Below, one piece after another: positions 45,365-56,235 of a stretch of 64,000 nt of DNA. Origin of the DNA: Siphonodentalium dalli (Eukaryota; Mollusca; Scaphopoda; Gadilida; Siphonodentaliidae); assembly GCA_032622095.1 (NCBI GenBank), contig CP136066.1:147029559-147093558 (forward strand). Direction: 5' to 3'. The position numbers and the translations under genes were made by a program. The notes below the pieces were generated by a model, which worked only from the letters and a program-made list of their open reading frames with translations, searched no databases and had not been told where the DNA came from. Numbering within the stretch: position 1 is the first letter of the stretch; each line of letters opens with the position of its first letter.

Positions 45365-45745
45365 AAAGACATATTATGGACTTGTTCGGGTGCGTGAAAC
45401 TGATAAGTTTGTACTGAGACATTATGCCAACCTGGGGACTGTAGCATTCTACTAACATCGCCGAAAATTTCAAAGAAATCGACCATACAACTCCATAGAA
45501 AACATCGTCTGAACTACACCTCATTTGTAAATATTTACATCTCGATTCGGGACGCAACTATCGACGATAAACACACACAAATGATTTCGCCATCGAGAGT
45601 CATTGTATTTAATTAATATACATGTATCAGCATGAGGATGTGTGTTGTCAATTTGGATTAATATTCGTAAAAATAACTACTTTGAGCAAGATTATTGTCC
45701 ATTTCTCTTTGATCACCCTATACTATCGGAGTCTTTCACATCACT
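45365..45745 (+). repeat. Direct repeat, copy 2
   Basis: Diverged copy of 44291-44670, directly following the family C arm. No coding sequence. Confidence 0.75.
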
Positions 45746-46022
45746 TTATGAGTTACCAGGTATGATTTTTTAAATCTGTTATTTTTCACCGCCTGGAATA
45801 TTTGGTGGCCTAGCAAATACTCGACGAACATACCGACATACTTTCGATACCAAATTGCGTTCACGGTTGGAATAAAATGTTGATATATACCACGTTTTGG
45901 GAGTGACAGTGGTTAGCAATATTTTTTGGTAATTAATCGATTTTGATAACCAAAGCGTATTTTGAAGAATTGTTGTTGGAATCTGATGATACGGTGACCA
46001 TCGAATCGGATTGTACTTTTAA

Positions 46023-46278
46023 CCCTTTAATGACTGGAGCTTCCTGAATTTTGGCAAAAAACCCTGTGCCAATGCATTCTCTTATATATGCGAGTCGCAA
46101 ATAGGGCGCCTCCCATATATAAGAGAATGCATTGGCCTAACAATAATAACCTTGATACTGTAAGCCAGTGCAATCTCTTGAATACGCAAGGCTCCATATG
46201 GGAGACTCGTATATATAAGAGAATGCACTGACACGTGGTCTTTTATGCTGCACCAGCGCAGCTCCCGTCATGAAAGGG
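46023..46278. mobile_element. piggyBac-like MITE with two internal hairpins
   Basis: TTAA at 46019-46022 and 46279-46282 flank CCCTTTAATGACTGGAGC...CCCGTCATGAAAGGG. Inside are two hairpins, each pairing GTGC(C/A)A(T/G)TGCA.TCTCTTATATA-type sequence with TATATAAGAGAATGCA, separated by a GGCCTAACAATA linker. TTAA with CCC/GGG ends is the piggyBac signature. Relatives at 35969, 53909, 54917 and 55128. Confidence 0.8.
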
Positions 46279-46733
46279 TTAATATATAAAGGGTTAAGAG
46301 GGAATCTATGACTCAATACTTACATAGCGCAGAAGACCGCTTCGTGTCTTGTGGGAAAGTGTGAACATATATATTTAGTGACAACGCGAAGTGGATTTTT
46401 ATTTTATTTTGTGACATTTGAATTTTGATGGAAATATTCAAACTGGGTCGAAAATCTAAATTCTACTCTGCATTGTCACTAGATAAGCATTCAACCTTTC
46501 CAATAAGATATGATATGGTCACCCACGCTTTGTGACGTTTTAGTAAACTTTCCCCGAAAATTAACACTGAATTCCCCATCCATTTAAAGTGACACAACAA
46601 TCTTCCCCGGTATACCCCGATTGACTGAAGCAATAACATATATATATACGGCGGAATCCCGCAGATAACTATTTTTAGCCACAATTCCAATCCGCGCGAT
46701 CCGATTGGTCGGCGATCTTTCGTCCAGTCCTAC

Positions 46734-46797
46734 TAAACAACGAACACAAACGAACACAAACGAACACAAACGAACACAAACGAACATAAACGAACAC
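46734..46797 (+). repeat. Decamer tandem CGAACACAAA at left end of hAT-like element
   Basis: Five to six units of CGAACACAAA, one with CATAAA. The right arm has the inverted counterpart at 50047-50095; a single extra unit with CTACTAAACAACG recurs at 46931-46957. Confidence 0.9.
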
Positions 46798-47394
46798 AGG
46801 TCTAAAAAGCGGAATAGAAGGGTGAAATTTGGTTAGTGGGTGCGTGTGGGTCCATTATATGTGTATGTGGTGTTATTTCCAACTTTGATGACTTATTTTT
46901 CGAGTTATAAGCATTATTTGAATGCAAAGCTACTAAACAACGAACACAAACGAACATGAGATTAGCCATATAGCAAAGGTGTTAATAAAGGTGTTAATTA
47001 ATTAATTAACTACCGCCTTCTCTATGGCTTATACTCTGTCTCTTTGTCACTGCATGAGTTGTTTTGACTTAGTTAGTTTGTCTTATTATTACTTCGTTTA
47101 ACTTCCCTGGCATCACACTGCTCTTTCAGTAGAGCTTCAGGTACTAGAATCAAAGTTTGTTTTATATACAATCGAATATTTATATATTATTTTACACTGA
47201 CTCAGCCCCGGCGGAACGATGGGCAGAGTTTGTTCTCCTTGAAGTCAGTGCATGGATGAAAATGGCTCCAGCAAAATGTAGCATTATTTAAATCATTAAA
47301 AGTAATGCACTTATTTGATATGAATCCAAGAAGTCTATATGTTATTTTATCACATAATTTGGCCATAAAAGCAGTTTCATAATTATCGGTAATA

Positions 47395-47998
47395 GACACG
47401 TTTAATATCAGCGCGTGCGATGACGTCACGGCGTTCTTCAAATAACTTGCGATCGCTGTAATATATGATTGTTGTTTTCGATGAATATTTCGCGTTGCTT
47501 CGGGTTTATTTGATCATGTGATAAAAGGTATCTCACACTCGTCCTATTTTATACGTAATTTATCAACCTCGTCCTCTAAATTCTATTTGAGCCTCGGTAA
47601 ACCTCGGCTCAAATCGAATTTAGTGAACTCGGTTGATAAATTCCGTATAAAATAGAAACTCATGTGAGATCCTCTATTTATCACATGATTAGCACTATTT
47701 TCCTATGTAATATTCGAGCATAATAGACACGTGTAATATCGTTGCGTGCAATGACGTCACGCTGCTCTTTGGGACAAAGTCCTCTGTCTGTTAATTATTG
47801 TTGTTTTCGATAAAAATTTAAGCGATTATATGACCATGTGATAAAAAGTATCTCAAACTCGTTCTATTTTATACGTAATTTATCAACCTCGTCCACTAAA
47901 TTCTATTTGAGCCTCGGTGAACCTTGGCTCAAATCGAATTTAGTGAACTCGGTTGATAAATTCCGTATAAAATAGAAACTCATGTGAGATCCTCTATG
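47395..47998. repeat. Tandem pair of imperfect palindromes (snap-back repeats)
   Basis: Each unit begins with a GTGC.ATGACGTCACG block (47416 and 47746). A palindrome of about 170 bp follows, in which TCCTATTTTATACG.AATTTATCAACC pairs with GGTTGATAAATTCCGTATAAAATAG around a GAGCCTCGGT loop region. The second unit (47831-47998) is a close copy of the first (47510-47692). Confidence 0.75.
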
Positions 47999-48128
47999 TA
48001 TATTTCCATACTATATGCTAACTTTCTGTCGTTTATTGGTGATCGTCTTGGTTTTTGATGCCTTCACTCTTTCCTCTTTTTTTGTCCAGGTTTTTTTTTG
48101 CGAGAGCGGTAGTTTTGGGTATAGTTAA

Positions 48129-48366
48129 TTGTCGTCAGTTGAAGTTTGGAATTTGGAATTGTCATTCACAAAATTAAGAAGTCTTCGCATTAGTCTGTCT
48201 CGTTGTTCGGCCGTCATATTTGTTCAAATTTCGTGTCTCACTTCCAAAGATGATGCAATGCCTGATAATGTAAAATCCCCATCCACTCGAATGTCACGCA
48301 GTTGGTCAGTCACTGTTTCATTTAAATTGTCTGTAAACTCAGTAAATTTTTTTGTTAATTATATTA
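48129..48366 (-). pseudogene. Possible remnant of a transposon-encoded protein
   Basis: On the minus strand the sequence beside the MITE at 48371 reads protein-like with one stop: NETVTDQLRDIRVDG, SGIASSLEVRHE and, after a stop, MTAEQRDRLMRRLLNFVNDN. Another minus-strand stretch between the two MITEs (about 48822-48950) reads NRRYLTFMERLKTKVFNARK. They may be parts of the ancestral coding region of the surrounding element or of a gene it captured. No domain is recognised. Confidence 0.25.
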
Positions 48367-48370
48367 TTAA

Positions 48371-48817
48371 AGGCACGGGAGGCCTTAGTTGTCGAAAATA
48401 TTCATATTTGTTCCAATCACCGTAAACAGAAAAACACTAAAACGCATACAGTTTCGTTCATCGTGTAAACAGCATGCTATCATAAAGACCTACTATATAT
48501 TACCTAAGCAAGAGCCTGATTGTGTTACAGAAGACAGCACCGTACGTGTTACTGGCTAATCACACACAAATGATATAAACGCTCTTTATTAGTTCCATGT
48601 CATGAATTCAGCAACAAAGAACGCTCTTTATGTTTACCATGATAATATAAACAAACACAAGGAAAGTAACTTTTTATGTCAATAACATACTGTCTATGCG
48701 ATATTTCTTATTTGTATACGGACAAAGTGTGTCTACATTTTGCTTTTTGTGTCGGTTTTTGACTGTTGGAAAATTTTCACAGCATATATATACCCACTGC
48801 CAAGGACTCCCGCATCT
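48371..48817 (+). mobile_element. TTAA MITE, family D, copy 1 (447 bp)
   Basis: TTAA at 48367-48370 and 48818-48821. Starts AGGCACGGGAGGCCTTAG and shares its whole body with 60919-61411, but has several deletions and a degraded right end (CCGCATCT). Confidence 0.75.
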
Positions 48818-49088
48818 TTAATGCTTCCATAATTGTTATTTGTCCAACATTTAGGAATTGTTGAATTTTGTTTTCTAGCATTGAAAACTTTCGTCTTTAG
48901 TCTTTCCATAAATGTAAGGTATCGTCTGTTGTCACATATATTTGTCAATTATGTCTGTCTGTATTTCGTCATAAATGATTTTGTTTTCTATTGTTACCAA
49001 GCCGCTCTCGCTATTGAATACTTTTCCATCTTATTGACAGTTTGATCACTGTCTGTTTTACTTAAATTACGATTGAGATTTTCCTTAA

Positions 49089-49581
49089 AGGTACGGTTGG
49101 CCTTGGCGGTGGGTATCCTGTGAAAATATTTCCACCCGTCAAAAACCGCCACAAACAGAAAGAACAACAAAATGTAGACAGACTTTGTCCATATACAAAT
49201 AAGAAATATCGCATAAACAGTATGTTATTGTCATATATTTGACCATTGTTATGTAAACAAAAGCATAAAAAGTTACTTTTCTGGTGTTTGTTTATATTAT
49301 GATGGTAAACATAAAGAGCGTTCTTTGTTGGTGAATTCCTGATATGGAACGAATAAAGAGCGTTTATGCCATTTGTGTGTGATTAGCCAGCAGCATTGTG
49401 CTGTCTTCTGTAACACAATCAGGCTCTTGCTTAGGTAAAATATAGTAAATCTTTATGATAACATGCTGTTTAAGCGATGGTCATGGTATATATGAACGAA
49501 ACTATGCGTTTTAATGTTTTTTCTGTTTACGGTGATTGGAACAAATATGAATATTTTCGACAACTAAGGCCTCACGTGCCT
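49089..49581 (-). mobile_element. TTAA MITE, family D, copy 2 (493 bp)
   Basis: TTAA at 49085-49088 and 49582-49585. It is nearly identical in length and sequence to 60919-61411 in opposite orientation. Ends AGGTACGGTTGGCCTTGG and (reverse complement) AGGCACGTGAGGCC. Confidence 0.85.
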
Positions 49582-50117
49582 TTAAGATGCCTGGTACATA
49601 GCGTATGCGTGTATCAGGAAAGCAAGCAGAAATAGCATTTACCAGAGTGATCTCCGAGACTGAGAAAATATATATAGTCATCTCAGAGACTGACAACAAT
49701 GACTCACTCACATTCACTCAAATGTTTTGTTAGCTATGCATTAAAACGCCGACCTCTGATGTTTCCCCGTGTTTTTATTGCCATCAGTGATAAAATTGAC
49801 AATCATCTTGCAGTAAAAACAAGGAGACAGAGTAAGCCGTAGTTAATTAACACCTGCACGGTAGCCTCTGCACTGCCGTTAATCTTATGTTCGTTTGTGT
49901 TCGTTGTTTAGTAGTTTTGTATTCAAATAATGCTAATAACTCAAAAAATAAATCATCAAAGTTGGAAATAACACCACATACACATAGAATGGACCCACGC
50001 GCCCCCTCAAACCAAATTTCACCCTTCTACTCGGCTTTTTGGACCTGTGTTCGTTTATGTTCGTTTGTGTTCGTTTGTGTTCGTTTGTGTTCGTTGTTTA
50101 GTAGGACCCCTTTCGTC

Positions 50118-50688
50118 ACCAATTTGATACGATTGTTTTGAGAATAATAACTCTCATTCTCAAGACCAAATAAATTAATTAAAACTTAATTAGTTAGAAC
50201 GCATATTTGAGTTAGATTATCGGAGTTTTATCTCCGTGTATGTTGTGTTGAATGGGAATGTTGGGTCACGGTCCTCACATATGAAATCAACGATTATTGC
50301 CTGGAAAACTTGTCAAAAACTCGGTTCGAATTGAAGTTCGTGTGATCAGATCAGGCTATGTTGCATGTTGACATTCTAATTGAATATTGTCAACAGCGGG
50401 AATTCTCATCCTGATGACCCAGGAGAGTGACTCAGGTCACAATTAATGGGAACTTTTGGAGAACCTATCGTTCAAACACGCAGATTAAAAAAAAACAGTG
50501 TGGGTAGATAGCGTCAGAAAAATGTACATGTAGCAAGAGCGATTTGACACTAAAATTTACATGTATGTCTTTGGACTGGACTGGCCGCAGTAGGCCTACA
50601 CTAGTACAGGCCTTGCAGATTCAAATTGAACTAAAGTCTCCAACAGTGACCTGTAGTATTAAAATAACTAATTTCAAAATGTGTGGCC
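50118..50688. other. Interval without supported genes
   Basis: AT-rich DNA between the hAT-like element and the CTTAAG-palindrome element; no repeat or exon recognised. Confidence 0.5.
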
Positions 50689-50694
50689 CAGTAT

Positions 50695-51190
50695 TGTGGG
50701 ATGCCAAATTGACATTTAATAAATAATTGAGCTTAATCGCAATAAGGAATCCCTTATTAGCGCAATAAGTAAAAATCTAATTGCCCTTAAGCACAATAAG
50801 AGATTCCTTATTGCGTTTAAGCGCAATAAGGAATTTCCTTATTGGGCTTAAGTGCAATAAGAATATTCCTTATTGCGCTTAAGCGCAAATAAGGAATATT
50901 ACATAAACTCCCTATAATTCCAATAGTGTAGTCCATGGTGCAATGTGTGGAGTTTATTGGTCACATGGTGACTGTCCACATGTAGGCCTATTCAGATTCA
51001 ATCAGATTCTATCCCTGTTAACAGGCAAATATAGGATAATTCTACTATTTTCTCATGAGGGAGATATTAATTGCACTTAAGCGCAATAAGGATGTATTGC
51101 GGTTAAGCGTATAATAAGGAATGTTCTTAATAAGATTCCTTTTTGCGCTTAAGCTCAATTATATATTAAATGTCAATTTGGCATCCCATA
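50695..51190 (+). mobile_element. Palindrome-array transposon, copy 1 (GCGCTTAAGCGC type)
   Basis: Ends TGTGGGATGCCAAATTGACA and (reverse complement) TATGGGATGCCAAATTGACA, flanked by CAGTAT at 50689-50694 and 51191-51196. Both subterminal zones consist of repeated TTGCGCTTAAGCGCAATAAG-like palindromes, diverged to different degrees. A unique core (ACTCCCTATAATTC ... CTGTTAACAGG) lies between. A 6-bp TSD with TAYGGG ends resembles IS3EU-type elements (recalled). Confidence 0.75.
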
Positions 51191-51242
51191 CAGTATTAGA
51201 TATATTGGGAGGAGGGTAGATCATGCCATGAATCTCTACTCT

Positions 51243-51787
51243 TATGGGATGCCAAATTGACATTTAATAAATAATTGAGCTTAAGCGCAATAAGGAATCT
51301 CTTATTGCGCTTAACGCTTAAGGAATATTCTTATTGCGCTTAAGCGCAATTAGATCTTCCATTATGCTTAAGCGCAATAACAACATTCCTTATTGCGCTT
51401 AAGCGCAATTACATCCTTATTGCGATTAAGCGCATTTATTATCTCCCTCATGAGATCACCCCTCTGCAAATAGTAGAATTATCATATATTGCCTGTTAAC
51501 AGGGATATATATTGATTGCACCATGGACTAAACCATTTGAATTATAGGGAGTTTATGTAATATTCCTTATTGCGCTTAAGCACAATTACATGTAGCTCTT
51601 ATTGCGCTTAAGCGCAATAAGAATGTTCCTTATTGCGCTTAAGCGCAATAAGAATCTCTTATTGCGCTTAGGCACAATAAGGAATCTCTTATTGCTCTTA
51701 AGCGCAATAAGGAATTTTCTTATTGCGCTTGATTCCTTATTGCGCTTAAGCTCAATTATTTATTAAATGTCAATTTGGCATCCCATA
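51243..51787 (-). mobile_element. Palindrome-array transposon, copy 2
   Basis: Ends TATGGGATGCCAAATTGACA on both sides, flanked by TACTCT at 51237-51242 and 51788-51793. The core is the same as copy 1 but reversed (CTGTTAACAGG ... GAATTATAGGGAGT). At least ten GCGCTTAAGCGC-like palindromes surround it. The two copies are only 52 bp apart. Confidence 0.8.
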
Positions 51788-51799
51788 TACTCTGGCTAA

Positions 51800-52335
51800 T
51801 ATGACTTTGGGGCATAGATTTGGGCCATAGCTATGGTCATATAGCAATAATGTGGTGTCACTGTATAAGGGCTTGCTTACCTCATATGGTGTACTTATTG
51901 ACTTAAATCGGGTGAAAAACCCTATTGTCATATTATCAGCATCCCTGTCCCAAAAATTGGTGTTTCATTCTGGGAGCTTTGATGTCTCACTCCTCGAGCT
52001 CTGGTAGTTTTATTAAATCAGCGGCTCTTGCACAGATCTATAGTATTTCCAGGTCATATACTGTAGCGCGAATATGGTGTCACTGAGGACCTGCTTCCCT
52101 AATATGGTGTACCTATATATGTACTCGAAAATCAAAGTTGCCCCCACCAATACAGAAGTTAATACTACCACGAGTTGCCACAACTAAAACAGAAGGTAAT
52201 GCTATTGCTAGTCTACCATTTCGATAAAGAACTTAGGCTTGCTCCCATGCAAACCAATGAAAACAAGAGGTGATATGTCAATAAGAGCTAAGGTTGAGTT
52301 ATGGATAAACCTATTTATTCACCAGGGATGTTTAG
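51800..52335. other. Interval between palindrome elements, no gene
   Basis: Contains ATATGGTGT.ACT words repeated at about 51853, 51886 and 52074-52107, hinting at a diverged internal duplication; otherwise featureless. Confidence 0.4.
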
Positions 52336-52344
52336 ATACATACA

Positions 52345-52597
52345 TGTATAACCATGCGCTTAAGATTAGGCAATTGATTGTGCGTAAGCAAAATTGATTG
52401 CGCTTAAGCACAAATAATTATGTTTTCAAGAACAAATCACTATGCTTAAGCACAATCGATTGCACTTAAGAGCAATGATTGCTCTTAAGCACAATGATAA
52501 GTTCAACTAATTGTGCTTAAGTGTAATTATTTGTGCTTAAGTGCAATTAATTGCACTTAAGCGCACTTCATTATTAAATGACAATTTGGCCTCCCAG
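52345..52597. repeat. Truncated third member of the CTTAAG-palindrome family
   Basis: Repeated TTGTGCTTAAGCACAAT and TTGCACTTAAGTGCAAT palindromes end with ATTATTAAATGACAATTTGG followed by CCTCCCA, a diverged version of the family's right end. No left end is found. Confidence 0.65.
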
Positions 52598-52599
52598 AG

Positions 52600-53900
52600 G
52601 CGAATGCCCGTATAAATCATATTCTATCAGTACAAAACCTCGGGAACTTTTTTAAGTATTGATAGAGAACCTTATAAAGCTGAAAAAATAACAAGGGGAA
52701 TATATTTCTTTATTAATACCTGTCGCTTAATAGTTTATTCATAAGTAGGTGAAAGTGCCAACTCGAGATGACATTATTTAACAGACTTGATGGGTGAGTT
52801 TGCTATGCGCACTTACAATCGTGGAATTTCTGCAGGGTAATTAATTCAGTGTTTTTGTGATATCAGCTCACTAAAGCCACAAAAAGCATGCATTTTCGAG
52901 CTGGGACCACCCCATACTTTGAAGTTGATTATCGAGGAACAAATATAAACAAAGAAATATGTTCCCTGCCTTGTTTGTTCAATGTTATAAAGTTCATTAT
53001 CAAAACATAACAAATTCCCAAGTTTTGTACTGATGGAATAAGATCTCTACAGGCGCTAAGCAGAGTAAAGATTCATGACATGATCTAGGGGAGGGGGTTT
53101 CTTCATTTTCAACAAGATAGCTCCAGGCTGTTGACCCAACATTCAACAATAATTTGAACAAGGACTAAATCATGCCAGAAGCTCCCACAAAAATATTCAT
53201 GATTGCCAATTACTCAATTAATAAATTCAATTGCAAGTCTATCACAGCTAGTGACAGTCAGTTGTGGTATTCAGTTATTAACAGACTTGTAATTATATTA
53301 AATTTAATTCATTAGTGAAAATTCATACATGTGTTAAGTACCTTATTAATAAATCATTTAAAATAAGTCTTCTTAAATATATCTCTTCATGATATTGATG
53401 ATGTCCATCCCTCTCATGGCAGACCCCAGACTCCTATACTGAATACTAATAACAAATAGGTGGTTTTTCTGTTTACCAGCAGGTACCAGATAAGAAAATA
53501 TGTATAGTGACAATGGAGTGAAATCTCCTGGAACTGTAAGATTTTTCTCACAGTTTGTCATTGAGCATCAAATTGATTATTTTTTTGTCAAAATGACATA
53601 TTTAGATATAATTCAGTCTCATACTTCTTGGTGAGCTGGGGTTATGGACAATATTTCAGCAGCAAAAATGTTATTATTTTCATATTTATAATAGCGTGAA
53701 AAAACCATGGCTTCTATCCTATATTTTTTATCTTGTACCCATGATTCACCTATGTTATTCAGGATTTATGGGAGGTGCTAGTATACCATCAGTAGTCAGA
53801 GTAATCAAAACTATGTGGTTCATTTATGAGACAAAATACCGAACCTGGAGGGTCGGAACTAAAACTAATTACAACAAAAATTGTCTATTTAGGAATAAAA
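52600..53900. other. AT-rich interval, no supported gene
   Basis: Only short frames without domains are present on either strand; no repeats noted. Confidence 0.5.
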
Positions 53901-53908
53901 TCAATTAA

Positions 53909-54189
53909 CCCTTTCATTATGGGAGCATCATTCACCCTTCCATGATTGGAGCATTGGAAATATTGCAATAAAAACCTGTGCTAATGCATTCTCTTATATA
54001 TGGTAGTTTCCAGTAGGGATCCTAGAATATATAAGAATATATTACATTGGCCTAACAATATTTACCTTGACCTTTTAAGCCAGTGCATTCTCTTATATAT
54101 GTGAGGCTACCTATGGTACCTGCAGATATAAGGGAATGCACTGGCACATGATTCAATGCTCCACTAGCGCAGCTCCCATCAAGAAATGG
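53909..54189. mobile_element. piggyBac-like double-hairpin MITE, diverged copy
   Basis: TTAA at 53905-53908 precedes CCCTTTCATTATGGGAGC, with a partly duplicated start at 53937. Both hairpins (TGCATTCTCTTATATA facing TATAAGAATAT and TATAAGGGAATGCACTGG) and the GGCCTAACAATATTTACC linker are present. The right end is eroded (AAGAAATGGTTAT). Confidence 0.7.
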
Positions 54190-54916
54190 TTATATTATAT
54201 ATTTGAGTCTCCCAAGTTCTTCCAACTGCATATTTTGTAGATTTTATTTTCCTGCTTTACAGAAGAAATTTAATCATTTACAAATTTCCAAATTCACTAA
54301 AGATGGATTATCTCTTCCTCTAACATGTGTTGTATAGTTTACTGGTTATAAAATAATAAAAATAAGCCGGAGATACCTGTCTGGAAATGTTACTATCAAT
54401 TAATATTGATTTTAAATCAATATGTATTTTTTAATGCGAGAATTAAGTGGGATATATATTTGTTCCTATTTTTTTTAGAAAAAGTTCCAATAAACACGAG
54501 CCCTAAAATACTGGACATTGATTGTATGCTTATTATAATACTAATTGATAGAAGTGTTTCCAGACAGGGGTCTTCGATTCATATTTATTATGTTATACAC
54601 AGGAAACTAAAAAATACTTGTTATAGAAAGAGATAATGATTAATCCATCTGTAAGAGTAAGTGTTTTTCAAGTTGTGTGTCTTCAAGAATTGGAGTGTAT
54701 CACACTGAGCCAAATTCAATATATGATGGTCAGGTATTTCAAAGACTAGAAACAAAATTAACAGCTTTTTCATAGTTTTAGTAATTTTCTGACTAGATGG
54801 TGAAGACAAAACTATTTTTGAACAAATTATGTGTTAGACTTACAAACTGTGAAGGGATTTCCAAACACATTGTGATGCTATCGTTTTACAATTGAAAGTG
54901 TTCTAAATAATTTTGC

Positions 54917-55109
54917 ACATTTCATGACTGGAGCTTCCTGAAATTTAGCGAAAACACTGTACCAATGCATTCTCTTATATATGACAGTCTCCCATAGGCA
55001 GACTCACATATTTAAGAGAATTCATTGGCCTAACAACATTTATCTTGACCATGCAAGCCAGTGCATTCTTTTATATTTACAACCTGCCATATGGGAGACC
55101 ATTATTTAT
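54917..55109. mobile_element. piggyBac-like MITE, truncated copy
   Basis: TTTCATGACTGGAGCTTCC, first hairpin, linker GGCCTAACAACATTTATC and start of the second hairpin; the right end is lost at the next copy. Confidence 0.65.
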
Positions 55110-55117
55110 GATTAATC

Positions 55118-55335
55118 CTTCCATAATTGGAGCTTCATGAAATTTTTTGAAAACTTGTGCCAATGCATTCTCTTATATATGCGAGTCTCCAATAGGATGC
55201 CTTGCATATATAAGAGAATGCATTAAGCTAACAATACTTATATTGAACTTCTAAGCCAGTGCAGTCTCTTATATTTAAGATTGTATATATGCGAGATTCA
55301 TATATATAAAAGAATGCATAAGCATGACTGGTTGT
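55118..55335. mobile_element. piggyBac-like MITE, adjoining copy
   Basis: CTTCCATAATTGGAGCTTC, then hairpin one (GCATTCTCTTATATATGCGA facing TATAAGAGAATGCATT), linker and hairpin two. It abuts the previous copy head to tail. The right end is incomplete. Confidence 0.65.
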
Positions 55336-55514
55336 TTTTTCTATTTATGCCCCAACATTTGTTAAACAGACAAAAAATGGCATTTTTGGAAAAGTATCAA
55401 GACTGAAGGAGTAATCTCAGTCATAGGCTAATTTTATTCAACAAAACACCAAATAAAAAATGCCATGAGAAAAACAGGGTATATGGATTTAAATTTATTT
55501 CAATTTGCTCTGGA

Positions 55515-55553
55515 GGTGGGGGGGGGGGTGGGGGGGGGGGGGGGGGGGGGGGT
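55515..55553. repeat. Long G-run tract
   Basis: Nearly continuous G for about 37 bp, interrupted by single T. A frame spanning it is an artefact. Confidence 0.9.
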
Positions 55554-55559
55554 AATATA

Positions 55560-56230
55560 TATTCAGACACATATGATACTTTTTTACATTTTACCATTTC
55601 TGCGATTCACCCACCCCCGCAACCAATTTCTTTCCCTCTTTACAATTGTTTTCCCAAAGCATTTTTCAACACCCCTCCCCATCTGTCTGTCTGAATATAT
55701 ATGTGGAGATTCTATGAGGAAACAACTATTTTTTACCATCTTACCATCCGCCCAGAACATTAAACCTTTCTAAGGCTGAAGGGGTCACTCTCACCAAAAA
55801 AAGTGCTGAAGGGTACACATGGTTTGAAAATGTGCTGAAGGTTTGTGATCGCCACTAACACCGTTACTTAAACTGTGTTTCTGAAAGTCTGACGCCCATG
55901 AGCAGTTTGTTTTCAACTCAAAGAAGGAGTGTTCGTATTGTGAGCTGCTAGTACGCAGAAGTTGGAACGATTCTGTGTTGTTATATACACACCTCCTTCT
56001 CCACCGGATTTTGACTGACACGTACAGTCCTCAAATTGTGTTGGCTGTAGCCTGTATTTGCCTTGTGTTTTAGATAATCAGGCTTAGGAAGTGCTGGGAG
56101 CAACCCCATGACTATTTTGTGGTATTTAACCAGTCGCTGTTCTTTCCTTCTGGGAGCCTTACCTCAGACAGCATGTCTGTGACTGATCCATCATCTCGTC
56201 TGTATATGTTCTTTTCTGTATCTGTTCTTT
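55560..56230. other. Interval without supported genes
   Basis: TATATATATTCAGACA near 55555 and TGTCTGAATATATATGTGG near 55687 form an inverted pair around 100 bp of pyrimidine-rich sequence. Nothing else is recognised. Confidence 0.4.
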
Positions 56231-56235
56231 GAGTT

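Larger units (their letters stand above)
46725..50109. mobile_element. 3.4-kb hAT-like element with 8-bp TSD and long inverted ends
   Basis: The ends CAGTCCTACTAAACAACG and (reverse complement) GGGTCCTACTAAACAACG are flanked by CTTTCGTC at 46717-46724 and 50110-50117. About 290-bp inverted arms follow, each opening with GAACACAAAC tandem decamers. 8-bp TSDs and CAG ends are typical of hAT elements. The interior is filled by nested repeats, and no hAT transposase is recognised. Confidence 0.75.

Noticed and set aside
50695-51787. CRISPR-like regularly repeated palindromes
   Set aside because: Eukaryotic context, spacers not of uniform length, clear inverted ends and target duplications; it is a transposon.
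55465-55773. 102-codon plus-strand frame
   Set aside because: Spans the long G-run (poly-glycine) and pyrimidine-rich DNA; artefact.
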